Shown: positions 22,242-33,235 of the stretch, one piece after another
How positions within the stretch are numbered: position 1 is the first letter of the stretch
Layout: every line of letters starts with the position of its first letter
Assembly (NCBI GenBank): GCA_947568835.1
Contig: OX387608.1
Span: forward strand, 17,208,535-17,272,534
Reading direction: 5' to 3'
DNA from: Protonemura montana
Lineage: Eukaryota; Arthropoda; Insecta; Plecoptera; Nemouridae
Length of the DNA stretch: 64,000 bases
The notes under the pieces: model-generated
What the model saw: only the letters and a program-made list of their open reading frames with translations
Told to the model about the DNA's origin: nothing
The model's database searches: none
Translations under genes and position numbers: made by a program

Positions 22242-22465
22242 ATCTGGTGCAGTTTTCCCGCGGCAAGTTGGTAGAGAAGCCGCACCAGTGCAGCGCTTGC
22301 TTCAAGCGATACTCGCTGCCGCAGAACCTGACTCGACACGTGCGCTTTGAGTGCGAGAGACCGCCGCAGTTTGCCTGCAACTTCTGCAACTTTCGGTGCA
22401 AACACAACGGAAACCTGCAGAAACACATCCAATCTTTGCACAAAGACCGGCTGCCTCCGATGTAG
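22242..22465 (+). CDS. lola: lola-like alternative terminal exon, unit 13
   Basis: Acceptor TGCACTTTCAG ends at 22241; 74 residues. Lead-in FSRGKLVEKPHQC; finger 1 C17, C20, H33, C38; finger 2 C46, C49, H62, H67. Linker ERPPQF. Unit 14 is a near copy, and the similarity extends upstream of the acceptor (GATCTAACCTGCAACTAAT in both), so the duplication included intron sequence. Confidence 0.88.
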
Positions 22466-22551
22466 CTTGATTATGTGTCATCGATTACCAATCTTTGCTT
22501 TGTTTGGACAGGGTGATACTACTTTTTAACCAACCAATTAATTTATAAGAT

Positions 22552-22935
22552 TTTTTTAATAACAACACTATAACCGTCTCAAAAATTGATGCCCAAACGC
22601 GGACTCAAACCCCGATCTCCACCTGTCGCGGGTGTTGCTCTGAACCAATGAGCTACTTGGACCCCGATCTCCACCTGTCGCGGGTGTTGCTCTGAACCAA
22701 TGAGCTACTTGGACCCCGATCTCTACCTGTCGCGGGTGTTGCTCTGAACCAATGAGCTACTTGGACCCCGATCTCTACCTGTCGCGGGTGTTGCTCTGAA
22801 CCAATGAGCTACTTGGACACTGGCTTTTTGACAAGATTTTAGTGTATTTGATGAGAATGACAGTTCTCCGAGGAGTAGACGGTTATAGTGTTGTTAATAA
22901 TAAAATACCCCGCGCATTGCAAGCGTTAGCTTAGG
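22552..22935. repeat. Foldback SINE (family A) with four tandem 52-bp tRNA-like units
   Basis: Left arm AACACTATAACCGTCTCAAA and right arm GACGGTTATAGTGTTG enclose four copies of a 52-bp segment. The reverse strand of that segment reads as a tRNA D-arm and anticodon arm (TAGCTCATTGGTTCAGAGCA). The box-B-like part occurs once. Confidence 0.88.
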
Positions 22936-22990
22936 TACAATACATTTAAATACTATTTACATCTCTTTCATATAATTACACAATATTATT

Positions 22991-23182
22991 TTATTTTATT
23001 TGATATAAATTTAATCTATTAGTAAACTCCTCCACTGAGTCCGGCCATGGGTTTAGCACCTCAACGCTCAGCTGGTTCCATTCGGGGATAGCGGTACCAA
23101 GGAAGGAGAATTTACCAATATTCATATGGTAGCCCTTTATGTCTAGCTTCAGTGGATGACTTCCTTTACCAAAGATTCTTCT
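22991..23182 (-). pseudogene. LINE reverse-transcriptase ORF C-terminal fragment
   Basis: On the minus strand about 63 codons run to a stop at 22991 and contain KFSFLGTAIPEWNQLSVEV, followed by a Ser-Val-x-x-Phe motif. This matches the usual C-terminal end of CR1/Jockey-type LINE ORF2 proteins (hydrophobic-x-x-x-x-x-WN-x-L-P, then a V-x-x-F ending). The catalytic part is absent. It is a 5'-truncated dead copy. Confidence 0.6.
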
Positions 23183-23717
23183 TTAAATAAGATTTCATCC
23201 CAATTTATATTATGTATTTTGTGGTATTTTGTGTTTTATGGCTTTTATTATGGGGTTGTCGTTCGCCGTTCAAGCAGAAAATGTCTAATTATGAGCTGAT
23301 TACGATATATTAAACAATATAAAGAACAACCATTTCTAACTTAATGATGGGATGGATAGTTTTGCTCCACCTGTGCCGGATGTTTATGTCGTCCCAAGAA
23401 CCTAGAAAGCTTTGCTTGAACCCACGGGCAGATGTTTTGCCATCACGTTGCTTGTCTTGCCCTGAAATAGGAGCGTAGCCTCAGTTTTGTTTGTGTATTT
23501 TAAGAATTATTTGACGGATTGTTTTAAGAGCTGTTATTGGATCATATAACGAGTGTTGCTATGGGCTGGTGAGTTTGTCGACCTCAAGAAGAGCCTTGGT
23601 AATCAACGTCACTCATAAAGAATGCCAATATTAAATTTGTGGGCGAGTTCCACGGAAATCGCAGCTCTGTCGAGAGATCTAACCTGCAACTAATTCTTGT
23701 GCGTCGTCCGTTTTCAG

Positions 23718-23941
23718 GTCTGGTGCAATATTTCCGCGGCAAGTTGGTACAGAAGCGGCACCAGTGCAGCGCTTGCTTCAAGCGATACTCGCTGCCGCAT
23801 AATCTGACTCGACACGTGCGCTTTGAGTACAAGAGACCGCCGCAGTTTGCCTGCAACTTCTGCAACTTCCTGTGCAAACACAACGGCAACCTGCAGAAAC
23901 ATCAACGAAGCAAGCACAAAGACCGGCTGCTTCTTTCTTAG
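23718..23941 (+). CDS. lola: lola-like alternative terminal exon, unit 14 (finger 1 Cys lost)
   Basis: Acceptor CCGTTTTCAG ends at 23717; 74 residues and close to unit 13 at the base level. Finger 1 has C17, C20 and H33, but the fourth ligand is Tyr38 (RFEYKRP against RFECERP in unit 13), caused by one G-to-A type change. Finger 2 is intact at C46, C49, H62, H67. Open and correctly phased, so it could be expressed with a weakened first finger. AATAAA at 24158-24163. Confidence 0.83.
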
Positions 23942-25277
23942 CTCCCACTGATCGTGTACATGTGGCCCTCTGTCAACTACTCAATCAACTGAATGTCCTT
24001 TTATAACACAATTATTGTTAACTAATTCTAACCAAGCACAAATCCAAGCCGGCAAATCTTTGTAGCCAACTGAATCTAAGTAACCAAAATTGTGTTAGTG
24101 TTCAGTCCTAGAGTGTACCTAAATGTTAAATATATACACATTTCAAATGACAACTTTAATAAATACTAATTGTAAAAACAAATAATGTCTAGAAGTTGTT
24201 GCACGCAAATGTTAGCATTGCTCAAGAAAATGTGCCACGATGATTGTGTCAAGCACGGCCTTCGTACTAACGTCGTGACAAGTTGTTGACTTCATCTTAA
24301 GAAATCCCTTGTTTTTCTCCTCGTAGTTTGACAAATTTTGCTTGGTATTTATTTACTTGATTCTGTTTAAATGCATGGTAAAGATAAGCGGTAAACTCGC
24401 ATGGATGTGTACTTAATGAATTAACCATGAACTGCAAACGCCTTCATCTGAGAGAAAAGAGCGGTTCCTGCATTTTTTCCAATGTTCATCGTCATTTCCT
24501 ATTTTCAGACAACTTGGCAAGAATACACGACGTTTGTAATATTAATTTCTATTATAAAATGTAGCACCTATTTGCTCTTACTGTCTGGACAACAAGAAAT
24601 TATAAGTAGTACTTTCCTTAATATTAAATTGAAATCTTCTGAAATGTATGTCAATTGGTTTCATGATCTTGCCGAATTGACAGACTTCGGATATTTTCAG
24701 CTGATCTAAATATGGCAAGTGAACGAAACGCGGCGCAAACTTTGATCAAGTTTGAGAAATATCCAGGCACCAGAACACGGGTCAACAAAGTCAAAATATC
24801 GCTGGCATACTCGAAGAGTATCTTAGCAATAATAATACCTTTTATAGGCAACACAAACAATGCCAATGAGAACCAACAAAACTTTGAAGAAATGGTCAGA
24901 AATATTTCTTGGCATTCTTTGGTTAATAGTTGTGTTTTTGGTATCTAGTTCTGATTTTTATTTGCAATCTGATTTAAATTGCAAACGCTTGCAATGCGCG
25001 GGGCTTTTTATTATTATTACGAACACTAGAACCGTCTCAAAAATTGATGGCCAAACGAGTCCCCGTTTGGGCATAAATTTTTTAGACGGTTCTAGTGTTC
25101 ATAATAATAAAAAAGTTCTGATTTCTCTGTTTCGGTGGAGGTTCTTGCCCCATTCTATCTCGTTTCAGTTCCGCCATCGGCTTTTAATTACCTGTTCACC
25201 GTACGGCCGGACGTTTAACATTAGCACCGCTACTCTAGCACCGATACCGTTCCCATCTAACGCCCCTCCTTCAACAG
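23942..25277. other. Unit 14 3' UTR and intron before unit 15
   Basis: AATAAA at 24158-24163. A coreless foldback family A copy lies at 24966-25112 (AAATTGCAAACGCTTGCAAT ... TTAGACGGTTCTAGTGTTC). Small ORFs near 24482-24948 show no domain. Confidence 0.6.
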
Positions 25278-25573
25278 GTCACCCGGTCTCGGCCTCCAAC
25301 CTGCACTACTCTCGCGGCAAGCTGGTGGAGAAGCCGTTCGAGTGCGTAGCCTGCGGTCGCTGTTACACGCGTCGTCAGCACCTGACACGTCACGCCCTGC
25401 ACGAGTGCTCACAAGCACCGCGATATCAGTGCTCTCTGTGCGGGTTCCGCTCAAAGCAGAAGGTCAACGTACAACGACATTTCGCCTGCGTGCATCCAAC
25501 GGTGCAGGTCGCCATCCAGCCGGCGGTGGTCTTGGAGGATTATATTGACACCAAGGAACATGACAGCCGTTAG
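25278..25573 (+). CDS. lola: lola-like alternative terminal exon, unit 15
   Basis: Acceptor TTCAACAG ends at 25277; 98 residues, the longest tail in the window. Lead-in LHYSRGKLVEKPFEC links it to units 10-14. Finger 1 is C23, C26, H39, C44; finger 2 is C52, C55, H68, H73, followed by a 25-residue acidic tail (VLEDYIDTKEHDSR at the end). The open frame runs far upstream through intron sequence, but the AG at 25277 gives the common phase. AATAAA occurs at 26276-26281 and 26379-26384. Confidence 0.87.
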
Positions 25574-25602
25574 ACTGAAAACCTGGACAAGTGCTGTATT
25601 AG

Positions 25603-25862
25603 GATGAAATCTGATTTAACTTGCTAACGCTTGCAATGCGGGGGGTATTTTATTATTAACAACACTATAACCGTCTCAAAAATTGATGCCCAAATGCGGA
25701 CTCAAACTCCAATCTCCACCTATCGCGGGTTTTGCTCAAAACCAATTGAGCTTCTTGGACATTGGTTCAGAGCAATACCCGCGACAGGTGGAGATCGGGG
25801 TTCAAGTCCGCATTTGGGCATCAATTTTTGAGACGGTTATAGCGTTCATAATAATAAAATAC
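25603..25862. repeat. Foldback SINE (family A) with tRNA-like sequence on both arms
   Basis: The two halves are inverted copies of each other, each carrying tail, GAGACGGTTATAG arm and tRNA-like segment (AATACCCGCGACAGGTGGAG on the right, its reverse on the left). It could fold into a hairpin of about 125 bp. It lies 30 bases after the unit 15 stop. Confidence 0.88.
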
Positions 25863-27139
25863 TGGACAAGTGCTGACTCGAGTTCCCATTCAACTCGAGG
25901 GAAAACAGGTTTAAACTGATATCAATCTCTTGGCAAAGTTTTCTTCGATTTGATCGGGAATCGCCCAATACTCTGTCAACAGTTTTATTACGGCCTATAC
26001 AGTTTACCAATTGAACATTGGAATTCTGTTGCGTCTTTAACTGTAACTGTAGTAATCTTGGGAGAAGTCTTGGAGTGATATGACCAGGCTGCTAGCGTCA
26101 ACGTGAACGCCATTTTAGAAGAGTGAAGTGTAGTCATATTCCCTGGTAAATGGTGTTACTTGTCTTATATTTTATCTAGATGGTGGTCATCAAGCCAGTG
26201 GTTGCCAGGCAAGGCAAGTTTGATGCCAAAAGTGAATACATTCCTCTGACTTCTTGCAACAATTTGCTAAGCAACAATAAAAATCTCATGTACATTTAGG
26301 CTATTCTTTGCTTCTCAGTAAGTATGTTTAGTACGCCACTCATTGTTGTAAATATTATATTAATTTTAAGATGATTTCAATAAAGCTGTCTTCACAAATG
26401 AAGGTTTAGTTGTGTTTGCCAATGATTCCATCTGGAGGCTGATCCGGATTAACGCTCAAGTTTGTAGTCTTCTAAATGTTAACGTGCCTTGTTACCATTG
26501 TTCTTGTCACAAGCTCATTGTGTACCTGTTTGGGGGGCTGCATTCGGGGGCACTTTGCTTTCCCCCACGTGACGTGCTAACATTTCATTCAAGTCTTTCT
26601 TTCATTGTAACACCTTTTGACAAAATTTTGAGAAAGTTTTTAATGTTTTTTTTGTCGTTGTCTCTTTCCGAATGAGCCTACAGGATTTTAGCAAATTGTG
26701 ACCAGCACTTTATGGTTGAGAGTGACTAAAAGCTGTAGTTTTATTGGTGTACGGAAAGTGGAAGGCGGCGCAAACCTTTTGGGAAAATCACTCAAGTTTG
26801 AAGTGTTGCAAAAAAATGTTGAATCTTAAACTCGAGTATTTTTTTTATTGTCACAGAATTTGTAAACTGAGCGATGACTTCATCGTTGCGGCCACGAACG
26901 GAACTGTTCGGGTTTCACATCGCGGTTAATGCTCAGGAAAGATTGTCATAAGATTGCCCTAAAAATCCTTGGATCAAAACGCAACGTAATCACAAAATTT
27001 GCTCTCAAAATATTCCAAATATTTCATTACTTTTTTCAGGCATATCAACATCACACCTATAACCACACTTACAACAATCTAATCCCGAGCATGTCCCATA
27101 TGATTGCACTTAGAGTTAACATACTGGTTACTATTGCAG
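25863..27139. other. Intron before unit 16
   Basis: Two AATAAA signals (26276 and 26379); no gene recognised. The ORF at 26412-26675 has no domain. Confidence 0.4.
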
Positions 27140-27375
27140 GTATACCCGAGTACTCGTTGCATTACACCTACACTCGAGGAGGCAAAGAGACGGTGCGACC
27201 GTTCGAGTGTCCTCAATGCTACAAACGCTACCAACATCAGTGTAGTCTCCAGTTGCATCTCAAGCACGAGTGCGGGCAACTGCCCAAGTTCAAGTGTCCC
27301 AACTGTGACTATCGGTGCAAGCTGAAGGGTAACTTGCAGAAACATTGCGCCAGGAAACATTCCAAGAAAGAGTGA
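27140..27375 (+). CDS. lola: lola-like alternative terminal exon, unit 16
   Basis: Acceptor TACTATTGCAG ends at 27139; 78 residues. Finger 1 is C24, C27, H40, C45; finger 2 is C53, C56, H69, H74. First unit along the array whose finger 2 reads CDYRCKLKGNLQKHC, a form then common downstream (units 20, 29, 30). The tail is only SKKE. Confidence 0.88.
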
Positions 27376-29077
27376 AGAGGATCAGACGGGTTCCAAGTGG
27401 CCTCAAAGTGAATGTTAAAATATGTTTCTGAAAACGTGCTGTCATTATTCAGAGAACTACATAAATGTACATAAACAAAAAATTAACATAGGCAAAAAAC
27501 ACAAAAAAAAAAATAAATACCATATGAAACGAAAGGAAAATAATCCACATAAGCCGTGGCTCGTGTATTCTTTTATAAGTCAAGATGGAACTTAAAATAT
27601 TTCTTTTAACAAAGTATAATAATAATTGTAGCTCTGCCCGAAAATCACATTTATTTTGATAATTATATCATTTAGACTTGAATAGGAGATCAACAGAAAT
27701 CACGGCCTTCTGGGGCCAACCATTGTTTTATTTTGCTTTTAAAAAACGCCAATATTTTGTGATTGTTTGCTTTTTATTTCTGCTGGAAGCTTGTTATAAA
27801 ATTTAGGCCCGACAAAATCGATATGCTGTTGTTTTCTTTGCTTTGTTCTTTTAATTGTTTTGAGAGTTAAATAAGACGTTGACCTGGCGTTCCTGGCCTC
27901 GGTAGAGTATGTTGAAATTGTTTAAAATGTTTAAACAAAACGATTTTAAATATAAATTTAATTTACGTCGAAAACAGAAAATAATTTATTTATAGAAAAC
28001 TTCCTGTTTTTACCAACGATAGTTTTAAATACAAGCCTTTAGATTTTTAAAAGCTTTTCCAGGTTTTTTTTTGCTTGTACCTCCCCATCGGATGATTCTG
28101 TATTGCAAATAGGACTTGGTTAGGGCAAAGTATAAATAGATTTCATGAGATCAATTGATACAATATTGCGTAATCTATAATAAATGTGCAATACATCTCT
28201 AAGTTTAACTTCAAGACCTTTAAGCCTAGAAAATTGAGCCACATGCATTTTTTAGGTTGATTTGACATGAAATGACCCTAAACTAGATTACATTTTGCCT
28301 AATATTATCATTTTAATTTTTAACTGTTCAGTTGACTTTGGCCTTTTGATCCTGGTCCTTTTGAAGCAACATTTTTTCTGTCCATGGAAACAACTTAGGA
28401 GCTGAACGGCGTCTTGACCTGTGCTCGAGGTTTGGTTATATTTGAATTTGTTAGCAAAGAGATTCTAATGGCGGTGTTAGTTTTAAAACTTGTGATCGGA
28501 ATGCGTTGCGTGAAGGAATGAAAGTGCGTGTTAAGCTCCCTGCCTGTCTTCCCAATGACGTCTTATCGCAACAGATTCATCTTGAGATGGACGGTCTTTT
28601 ATCGGAGTTGACAGAACAGCAACAATGCCCAGCTCACGTTCAACTGGGCAGTGAAACAATGCGGTCGCAGTCCATGCATTGTATGTATTTGCTAGACTTT
28701 CTGTTCAAATTTTATGTAAATATAAAAATAAAATTGTGTGTTTAGAGCTATTTTTACAAAATAGACGGGCGTTTTTTTAATTTGATTATTATTTTTTTTT
28801 AATTTTCATGCGCATCAGTTTCCATTGCTTGACGTTTCATTTCCATGCTTTGCTTTGCCAACTCTGGCACAATGACTCTATGTCCAAGATGACCCTGGAC
28901 CACCGACAAAACTACCATCGCCTTCATCTTAAAGTAATTTCAACCACTCTCTTGAACTGTAGCTCAATTAGTAACCAATGACAACGAGTTCCTCAACAAT
29001 ACCGAATGTCTGCGCCTTCACTTTCGCCTCCCATAAGAGATCCGAACCGACCACTAACTTTTTAACTTCTCTTGCAG
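27376..29077. other. Unit 16 3' flank and long intron before unit 17
   Basis: An A-rich AAAAAATAAATACC near 27507-27522 can serve as poly(A) signal. No other feature recognised in 1.7 kb; the ORF at 28506-28745 has no domain and no acceptor. Confidence 0.4.
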
Positions 29078-29274
29078 CCGGAGGACGTCTTCGCGGTGGT
29101 CTGCCCTTCCAGTGTCCGCGATGCCCCAACAGCTACCATCACCAGCGCAATCTCAAGATGCACTTGAAGAGAGAATGTTGTCGTCAAGCCTCTAGCGATG
29201 GTCAAAACAAGCGTTGCCAACTTGAAGCAAGAAGCACTTCGATTTGCAAGCAGATCCACTACGCAAAGAAATGA
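29078..29274 (+). CDS. lola: lola-like terminal exon, unit 17, single finger
   Basis: Acceptor TCTCTTGCAG ends at 29077; 65 residues in the common phase. Finger 1 is complete (C13, C16, H29, C34; PFQCPRCPNSYHHQRNLKMH). After ECC the frame carries 30 residues with no finger 2. A second-finger-like AACTTGAAGCAA (as in GNLKQH) survives in another frame near 29219, and CKQIHYAKK at the end recalls the finger 2 C-terminus, so finger 2 was probably lost by indels. Confidence 0.7.
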
Positions 29275-29922
29275 ATTTACAACACAAATGCAACAAAAGC
29301 GATATTTTTTTTTTTGGCATAAAATGCACTGTAATTGTATTTTGTTTAATGGTATTATTATAAAGTACATGTACTGTTTATGTACGCTGTGAAGTGACCG
29401 TGAAACGGTTCAACTGTTCTCGCCTTCGTGTCGTCTGTCATTTCTGTGAGAACATTTCTTGGAATGTAATTTTTTCTTTCAGAAAAATAACCTGTTGGCT
29501 GTGTGATTAAGGTGCGAAGTTAGCGCATGCGCATCGACCATCTCCTAGATGAAGTTGTAAAGATACCAAATCATTGGCCAAATATATCTTTAGTGTGTTT
29601 TGATAGCCGATTTAATTGAGTTTGAAATCTAATTTCTCTTTACCTCTACGAACAATCGTTGGTTTGCATCTTCGTCCAAGTGAGAGTTGACACCAAATCA
29701 GAGCCCTCTAGATCCATTTCAACCATAAGAGCAAATGGGAAGAAACGCATGCAGATGGTTTTGCATGGTATCTTCTCTCACAAGCTTGAATATTACCTCC
29801 ATCTGGTTAGAAATTGTTGGGCTATGTCAAAAAACGGAGCATAGACTCCTGTGCAACTTCTGTCTTTTTGAACTTACCTGAATCAAATAATACAGAGTTT
29901 ATTTTCTTCTTTCAGTCCATGT

Positions 29923-30408
29923 CAGGCTTCCCACTCGTTCCTACTTTCCATACTACTTTTTAGTAGGAAAGTAGGAATTGTCCTACTTTTCCTAATTTTT
30001 CGTCTCATTCAATTATAAAATGTGAAATCGATGTGAAATCAAACCGGCCACATTTTGTCCGGTTTGTATTTGAGTTCATTTTCACAAGGCTGCTTAAATT
30101 TCGAATTTGGTGCAATTTTTTCGGGGTGGCCATGCATATGGTCAGTTCCTATCACAATTATCGGTACATCATCACTTATCAGAAATATTCAAATGTGATC
30201 TTTACGTTTGCATACATTATATAAGAATTTACACGTTTTATTATAAGAATTAAACCGCAATGTAAAATTGCGTGCAATTTACTTTTGAATTGGACAAATC
30301 ACACTACCTTAACCATATATTCAAATCAGTTACAAATCGGTTAGAATTGGTCCTACATTTATCCTACTATTCCTACTTTTTTGGATTGAAATGTGAGTGG
30401 GAAGCCTG
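29923..30408. mobile_element. 486-bp non-autonomous hAT-like element
   Basis: It begins CAGGCTTCCCACTC and ends GAGTGGGAAGCCTG, exact inverted repeats of 14 bp. It is flanked by GTCCATGT (29915-29922) and GTCCATAT (30409-30416), an 8-bp target duplication with one mismatch. Subterminal CCTACTTT/AGTAGGAAAGTAGG repeats are present. An 8-bp duplication and CAGG ends are typical of hAT elements. It encodes no transposase. Confidence 0.8.
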
Positions 30409-30528
30409 GTCCATATATAGTTTGATGCATTTATTAGTTATTGAGACACATTGCATGATGGTACACCTTCCCAGCAGCCGCCTAACCAAGCCATCTGGTT
30501 CTAGCGTCCCAGCATTCGCTGCAGCCAG

Positions 30529-30752
30529 CCTATTGCAAGGACCGCTATGCTCAAGACTCGACCCGGAACCCGTTGGCGTTTCAGTGCGTGCAATGTCTCA
30601 AGAGATACCGCCACCAGCGGAGTCTGCAGAAACACTCGAAGTACGAGTGCGGGCAACCGCCGATGTTCAAGTGTCGACACTGTCCCTTTGAGAGCAGACA
30701 AAAGTGGAACTTGACGATGCACTACAAACGGATCCACATGACCAACTTGTGA
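30529..30752 (+). CDS. lola: lola-like alternative terminal exon, unit 18
   Basis: The run GCTGCAGCCAG has two AGs. Only the second (ending at 30528) puts the fingers in the common phase, giving 74 residues. Finger 1 is C20, C23, H36, C41; finger 2 is C49, C52, H65, H70 and ends MTNL. There is no in-frame ATG before finger 1, so an ATG-based ORF search misses it. Finger 2 has PFESRQKWNL. A foldback SINE begins 46 bases after the stop. Confidence 0.83.
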
Positions 30753-30798
30753 ACAATCTCGCGCTCCATCGGACGACTCAGAAGCGTATAAATATCAC

Positions 30799-31195
30799 TT
30801 GCAATTTTTTATTATTAACAACACTAGAACCGTCTCAAAAATTGATGCTCAAACGCGGACTCGAACCCCGATCTCCACCTGTCGCGGGTGTTGCTCTAAC
30901 CAATTGAACTACTCGGACCCCGTTCTCCACCTGTCGCGGGTGTTGCTCTAACCAATTGAGCTACTTGGACACTGGCTTTTTGAGACGATTTTAGTGTATT
31001 TGATGAGAATGACAGATCTCCAAGGAGTAGAACCACGAGGCTGTGAATACTCACAGTCACTCTGATTCTAGTGACGCTATACCACGTCACAACCTGTCAA
31101 ACTCGAATCCGAGTCCGCGTTTGGGCATCTATTTTTGAGACGGTTATAGTGTTGTTAATAATAAAATACCCCGCGCATTGCAAGCGTTTGCAATT
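30799..31195. repeat. Foldback SINE (family A), near full length
   Basis: Left arm, two 52-bp tRNA-like units on the minus strand with GGACTCGAACCCCGA (box-B-like on the reverse strand), a 120-bp body containing TAGTGTATTTGATGAGAATG and TGTGAATACTCACAGTCACT, then the right arm and tail ending TTGCAAGCGTTTGCAATT. The same body occurs at 63425-63547. Confidence 0.88.
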
Positions 31196-31689
31196 CCATG
31201 CTTCGAGATGTCAGAATAAACTCAGCCTTCTTGATATCTCCGATGAAAAGTTTCCTCAAGGCGCTGAAATTGTTGGTAAATTAAATACTGCCAAATGTGT
31301 TGTCATTAAAACAAAAATATATTATTGTAATTTCAATTCACTTTGTGTCGGATTTCGAATGAAGGAAACGTGACGCTGAACAAGTGACGTCAGGACGTGT
31401 TTTAGTCCTGGAATTCATCTTTATTATTTGTGACCCAAAGAGAAAGATTTCTCGAAGACGTCACAAATCTACGACGATGCAATGCTTTAACGTTTGCTGT
31501 GCAATATTTGTCAAAAGTTAGGCATTAAAATTAAAACAAAAAAATGTGCATTTCATCTGTTTTGCCTTTGTTTTCTAGAAACGGAAATTTGTTTTGCTCG
31601 TTTCGAGCAAGCCGTGTCTCTGACACGGACTCTACTTGAATAAACCACTGACCTGCAACAGTCAGTTGTTTCTGTGATTTTAACCAATC
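31196..31689. other. Intron before the unit 19/20 duplication
   Basis: No gene or repeat recognised. Confidence 0.35.
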
Positions 31690-32575
31690 ACGGGCTGGTC
31701 ATCCTTTCCCTCACACAACACTTCAAATATTTGAGAAATGATTACAATCGTTCTAATTCTAGAGTTAACTTGCTTGTCGGTGTTTCATGAATCAAAGTGG
31801 GCAGTGAAAGTGACCATTGCTTCGAATTGTTTCGTATTTCCATCATGGCAAGGATTGAAACTGCCTGACAATTCCACTAACATTAGATTTAGTTGAGAGT
31901 GGATTCTAACCAGATGGTCGCCGTATACTCTTCCCTGATTCTCTCTACCACTGACCTTCTTTCAGCTCACGAGGATCCTCATTTCGATGTCTCTGGAAAC
32001 TTTGCTTGCACAGAACGGTCCGTGCAAGATTCCCATCCCAAGTAGGGATAAAATTGCAGCCAACGATTCTTCAGATTCACCAACTTCTATGGCTGTCATC
32101 TAAAAGTTAAAGCATACGATTTGTTACAGTAGAATTTGAAGAACTAGCTTCCCTTATCTGTCGAGCAATTGTGTGAATATTAATTTCAGATCGGGTAGCG
32201 TAAATGTTACCGCAAAATAAAACATGGTATACCAGTGCTCCGTAATCTTCTGGTTTGCTATTGGCTGGTCATCCTTTCCCTCACACAACGCTTCATATAA
32301 ATTAACACATTTCTTCTGAAATAGATTTGGCAAATAAATACAATCGTTGTAATTCTAGAGTTAACTGGCTCGTTATCTCTATGCTAAAACCAGTGATAAC
32401 CATTGCTTCGAACTATTCCCCGGATGTTTCCTATTTCCATTATGGCAAGAGTTGAAACTGCCTGACAGTTCCACTAACATTAGATTTAGTTGAGAGTGGA
32501 TTCTAACCAGATGGTCGCTATGTACTCTTCACTGATTCTCTCTACCACTGACCTTCTTTCAGCTCACGAGGATCT
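31690..32575 (+). repeat. Local tandem duplication of intron plus exon start (units 19 and 20)
   Basis: The stretch GGCTGGTCATCCTTTCCCTC through GACCTTCTTTCAGCTCACGA occurs near 31690-31975 and again near 32265-32575, about 600 bases apart. It carries the acceptor and first codons of unit 20. The first copy diverges after AGCTCACGAGGATC. Confidence 0.85.
31966..32045 (+). pseudogene. lola: lola-like exon relic, unit 19
   Basis: Same acceptor as unit 20 (CTTCTTTCAG ending at 31965) and same first codons (AHED), then a short diverged frame with NFACTERS and a TAG at 32043. Only a trace of the finger entry (FAC) remains and the whole pair is lost. It could still be spliced in, giving a 26-residue tail without fingers. 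Confidence 0.75.
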
Positions 32576-32822
32576 CTCCGGTGGCATCGATCCGCTGCCG
32601 TTCGCTTGCCCGCAATGTCCGAGAACTTACCGCCACCAGACGAGCTTAACGAAACACTTGAAGTTCGAGTGCGGCCTCTTCCCGAAGTTCACGTGCGACT
32701 TCTGCAGCTACCAGTGCAAGCTGAAGGGCAACTTGATGAAGCACTGCAAACGGATACATCCACAGTTTAACGTGACGCTCGTTTCGCCGGAAGATCTCAC
32801 CTGCAACCTGTTGCCACTCTGA
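32563..32822 (+). CDS. lola: lola-like alternative terminal exon, unit 20
   Basis: Acceptor CTTCTTTCAG ends at 32562; 86 residues. Finger 1 is C16, C19, H32, C37; finger 2 is C45, C48, H61, H66 with CKLKGNLMKHC. A 20-residue tail after the last His includes VSPEDLTCNLLPL. Poly(A) signal AATAAA at 32984-32989, before the 33-bp satellite. Confidence 0.88.
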
Positions 32823-33235
32823 AGCCAAGGCGGCCATCTTGAGAGTCCATTATTTTCAGTTATTTTATCATCTCGTTTTAAGAGTTATCATATATAGTTT
32901 TTATGGTTTGCGGAGTTTTTATATTATTTTTATCATTATATGACGGTTAGTTTTGTCATTGGGTCGTTTACAAAGATTGGCTGAATAAATTACTAGCAAT
33001 CAAACAAGTCTCCCTGCCAACTTCTACTTGCTCTCACTGCTTTGTTTTCCAGAGCATTCCGTTCTCAGCTCCTCTTAATCTAGCCACCCTTCCCGATTTA
33101 ATTGGCTCTGTACTCGTTGCTAGGGAAGCAAAGGAGAAGCAAGACTTTCACCTAATTACTCAAACTGAGTTCATGAATTCTTAGTAAATTCAACCCCTGG
33201 CAATCCAGTTTGAAACTGGTTTTTCCTGAAATGCA

